Shown: positions 63,353-64,000 of the stretch, in pieces
How positions within the stretch are numbered: the stretch's first letter is position 1
Layout of the letters: each line of letters starts with the position of its first letter
From: Tannerella forsythia
GTDB lineage: Bacteria > Bacteroidota > Bacteroidia > Bacteroidales > Tannerellaceae
Direction: 5' to 3'
Assembly: GCF_001006485.1 (NCBI RefSeq)
Contig: NZ_JUET01000058.1
Span: forward strand, 186,001-250,000
DNA: 64,000 bases
Notes under the pieces: generated by a model
What the model was told of the DNA's origin: nothing
The model's input: the letters and a program-made list of their open reading frames with translations, nothing else
The model's database searches: none
Translations under genes and position numbers: made by a program

Positions 63353-63901
63353 TGATAATTGTCAGGTATTAATTGTTATTCAGCGTTCAGCCCTCCGCAT
63401 TTCCCCTTTGAAGGGATAACATCCCCCCTTCGCTTTGCTCTTCCCCCCTTTGAAGGGGGGGAGGGGGGATGTTCCTCTGTGTTCAGGCACATAACAATTG
63501 ACCATTAACCATTAATTTGTCATTCAGAGCGAAGCGAAGAATCTCCTTCTGTCACTTTTGGCTTGACCCAAAAGTAACCAAAAGGTCAAGGCTTCGTGCG
63601 CTTCGCACGTCGTCGCGACGCTCGCGGGTCGGAAAATCAGGTAACTCGCTTCGCTCGGACAGCCTGATTTTCTTACGCCCCGCTCGCTGCTCCGTCGGCT
63701 CACCGCCCGAGGCCCATGGGACGAACGCCTCTGCGTTCGCCTTTTTCCCCAACGCTTCGCATTGGGCTGAATGATCTCGCCCTTTCAGGGCTGTTACATC
63801 GGTCAGCCATCAGCAAACAGATCAACAACTCAACAGCTCAACCCCTCAACAATTCAACATCTCAACACTTGCAGGGCTGAAAGCCTGAATTAATTCAGCG
63901 A
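63353..63901. other. Intergenic repeat block 3
   Basis: No gene is seen. It contains the palindromes CCCCTTTGAAGGG and CCCCCTTTGAAGGGGGGG, a truncated repeat A (63516-63549) continuing into reversed module B (63550-63741), and part of module C (63741-63793), then short ACAACTCAACA-like repeats. Confidence 0.65.
63516..63793. repeat. Truncated repeat A with reversed modules B and C
   Basis: TTTGTCATTC (63516-63525), AGAGCGAAGCGAAGAATC and CTGTCAC lead into module B reversed (end TCGGCTCACCGCCCGAGG, GGACGAACGCC). The join is the same as in the copy at 30.2-30.5 kb. The left arm of A beyond module B is missing and replaced by module C. Confidence 0.7.
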
Positions 63902-64000
63902 TCAGCGTTCAGCAGTCGGATTAAACTTGCCATGTTCTGAGTTCTTTACCGGTTCGTGTTTATACCGGAAGAAGATGGCGAAAAGAATCGTGACTGCGAG
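63902..64000 (-). CDS. C-terminal end of a membrane protein gene (cut by the window edge)
   Basis: On the minus strand an open frame enters from 64000 and ends at TGA 63902-63904. The 32 residues read a hydrophobic segment (LAVTILFAIFF) then RYKHEPVKNSEHGKFNPTAER. This looks like a final membrane helix and tail. The last codons overlap the GATCAGCGTTCAGC sequence of the repeat block. The family is not recognisable. Confidence 0.5.
   Translation of the reverse strand, partial: LAVTILFAIFFRYKHEPVKNSEHGKFNPTAER

Overview
The window looks like a chromosomal segment of an anaerobic Bacteroidales bacterium, most like a Tannerella/Porphyromonas relative. The evidence is a Bacteroidetes-type promoter box (TAnnTTTG, often with TTTG 19-21 bases upstream) in front of many genes, a SusC/SusD pair with its ECF sigma factor and FecR anti-sigma factor, a type IX secretion style C-terminal domain, NigD-like, DUF3098, DUF4492 and DUF4421 proteins, and a class I hybrid cluster protein. 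The genus is an inference. No rRNA, tRNA, CRISPR array, phage or transposase gene was seen.

Layout. 0-1 kb: the 3' end of a subtilisin-like protease. 1.1-9.2 kb: housekeeping genes on the + strand (aroK, korA-korB, ftsX, a DUF3098 gene, uppP, truB, queA, folK). 9.2-17.5 kb: accessory envelope genes, namely a DUF4139 protein, an AT-rich TonB-dependent siderophore receptor lying between two copies of the 5' end of a sugar MFS transporter gene, a tiny T9SS-tail protein, a beta-barrel protein and a lipoprotein. 17.6-29.5 kb: a PatB/MalY-type lyase, a sigma factor with a membrane partner, rpsA, fabI, hcp, typA, rpsO and a long KamA-like radical SAM protein. 29.5-33.7 kb: a Crp/Fnr regulator, a repeat block and the DUF4492-cydA-cydB operon. 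33.8-43.9 kb: a polysaccharide-utilisation-like locus (sigma, anti-sigma, SusC with STN domain, SusD, Tat-exported Gfo/Idh oxidoreductase, DUF1080 lipoprotein). 43.9-55.8 kb: NigD-like protein, M16 peptidase, ClC channel, sugar transferase, tsaC, DUF4421 protein, nagB, a lipoprotein, a flavodiiron protein, lgt and ddh. 56.8-61.4 kb: an arginine operon (argR-GNAT-argG-argC-argD, minus strand) with ARG-box-like operators. 61.6-63.4 kb: a degenerate trypsin-TPR protein. The end holds another repeat block and the tail of a membrane protein gene.

How the parts may work together. Hcp, the flavodiiron protein and cytochrome bd point to an anaerobe coping with nitric oxide and low oxygen; a perfect dyad upstream of hcp and a nearby Crp/Fnr regulator suggest an HcpR-type circuit. 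The Sus-like locus carries no classical glycoside hydrolase, only an oxidoreductase and a DUF1080 protein, which fits oxidative (3-keto) glycoside cleavage in the periplasm.

The most unusual structures are a family of composite intergenic repeats (modules A, B and C, with module B nested at the same internal site of A at two loci) and the 150-base direct repeat flanking the AT-rich receptor gene.
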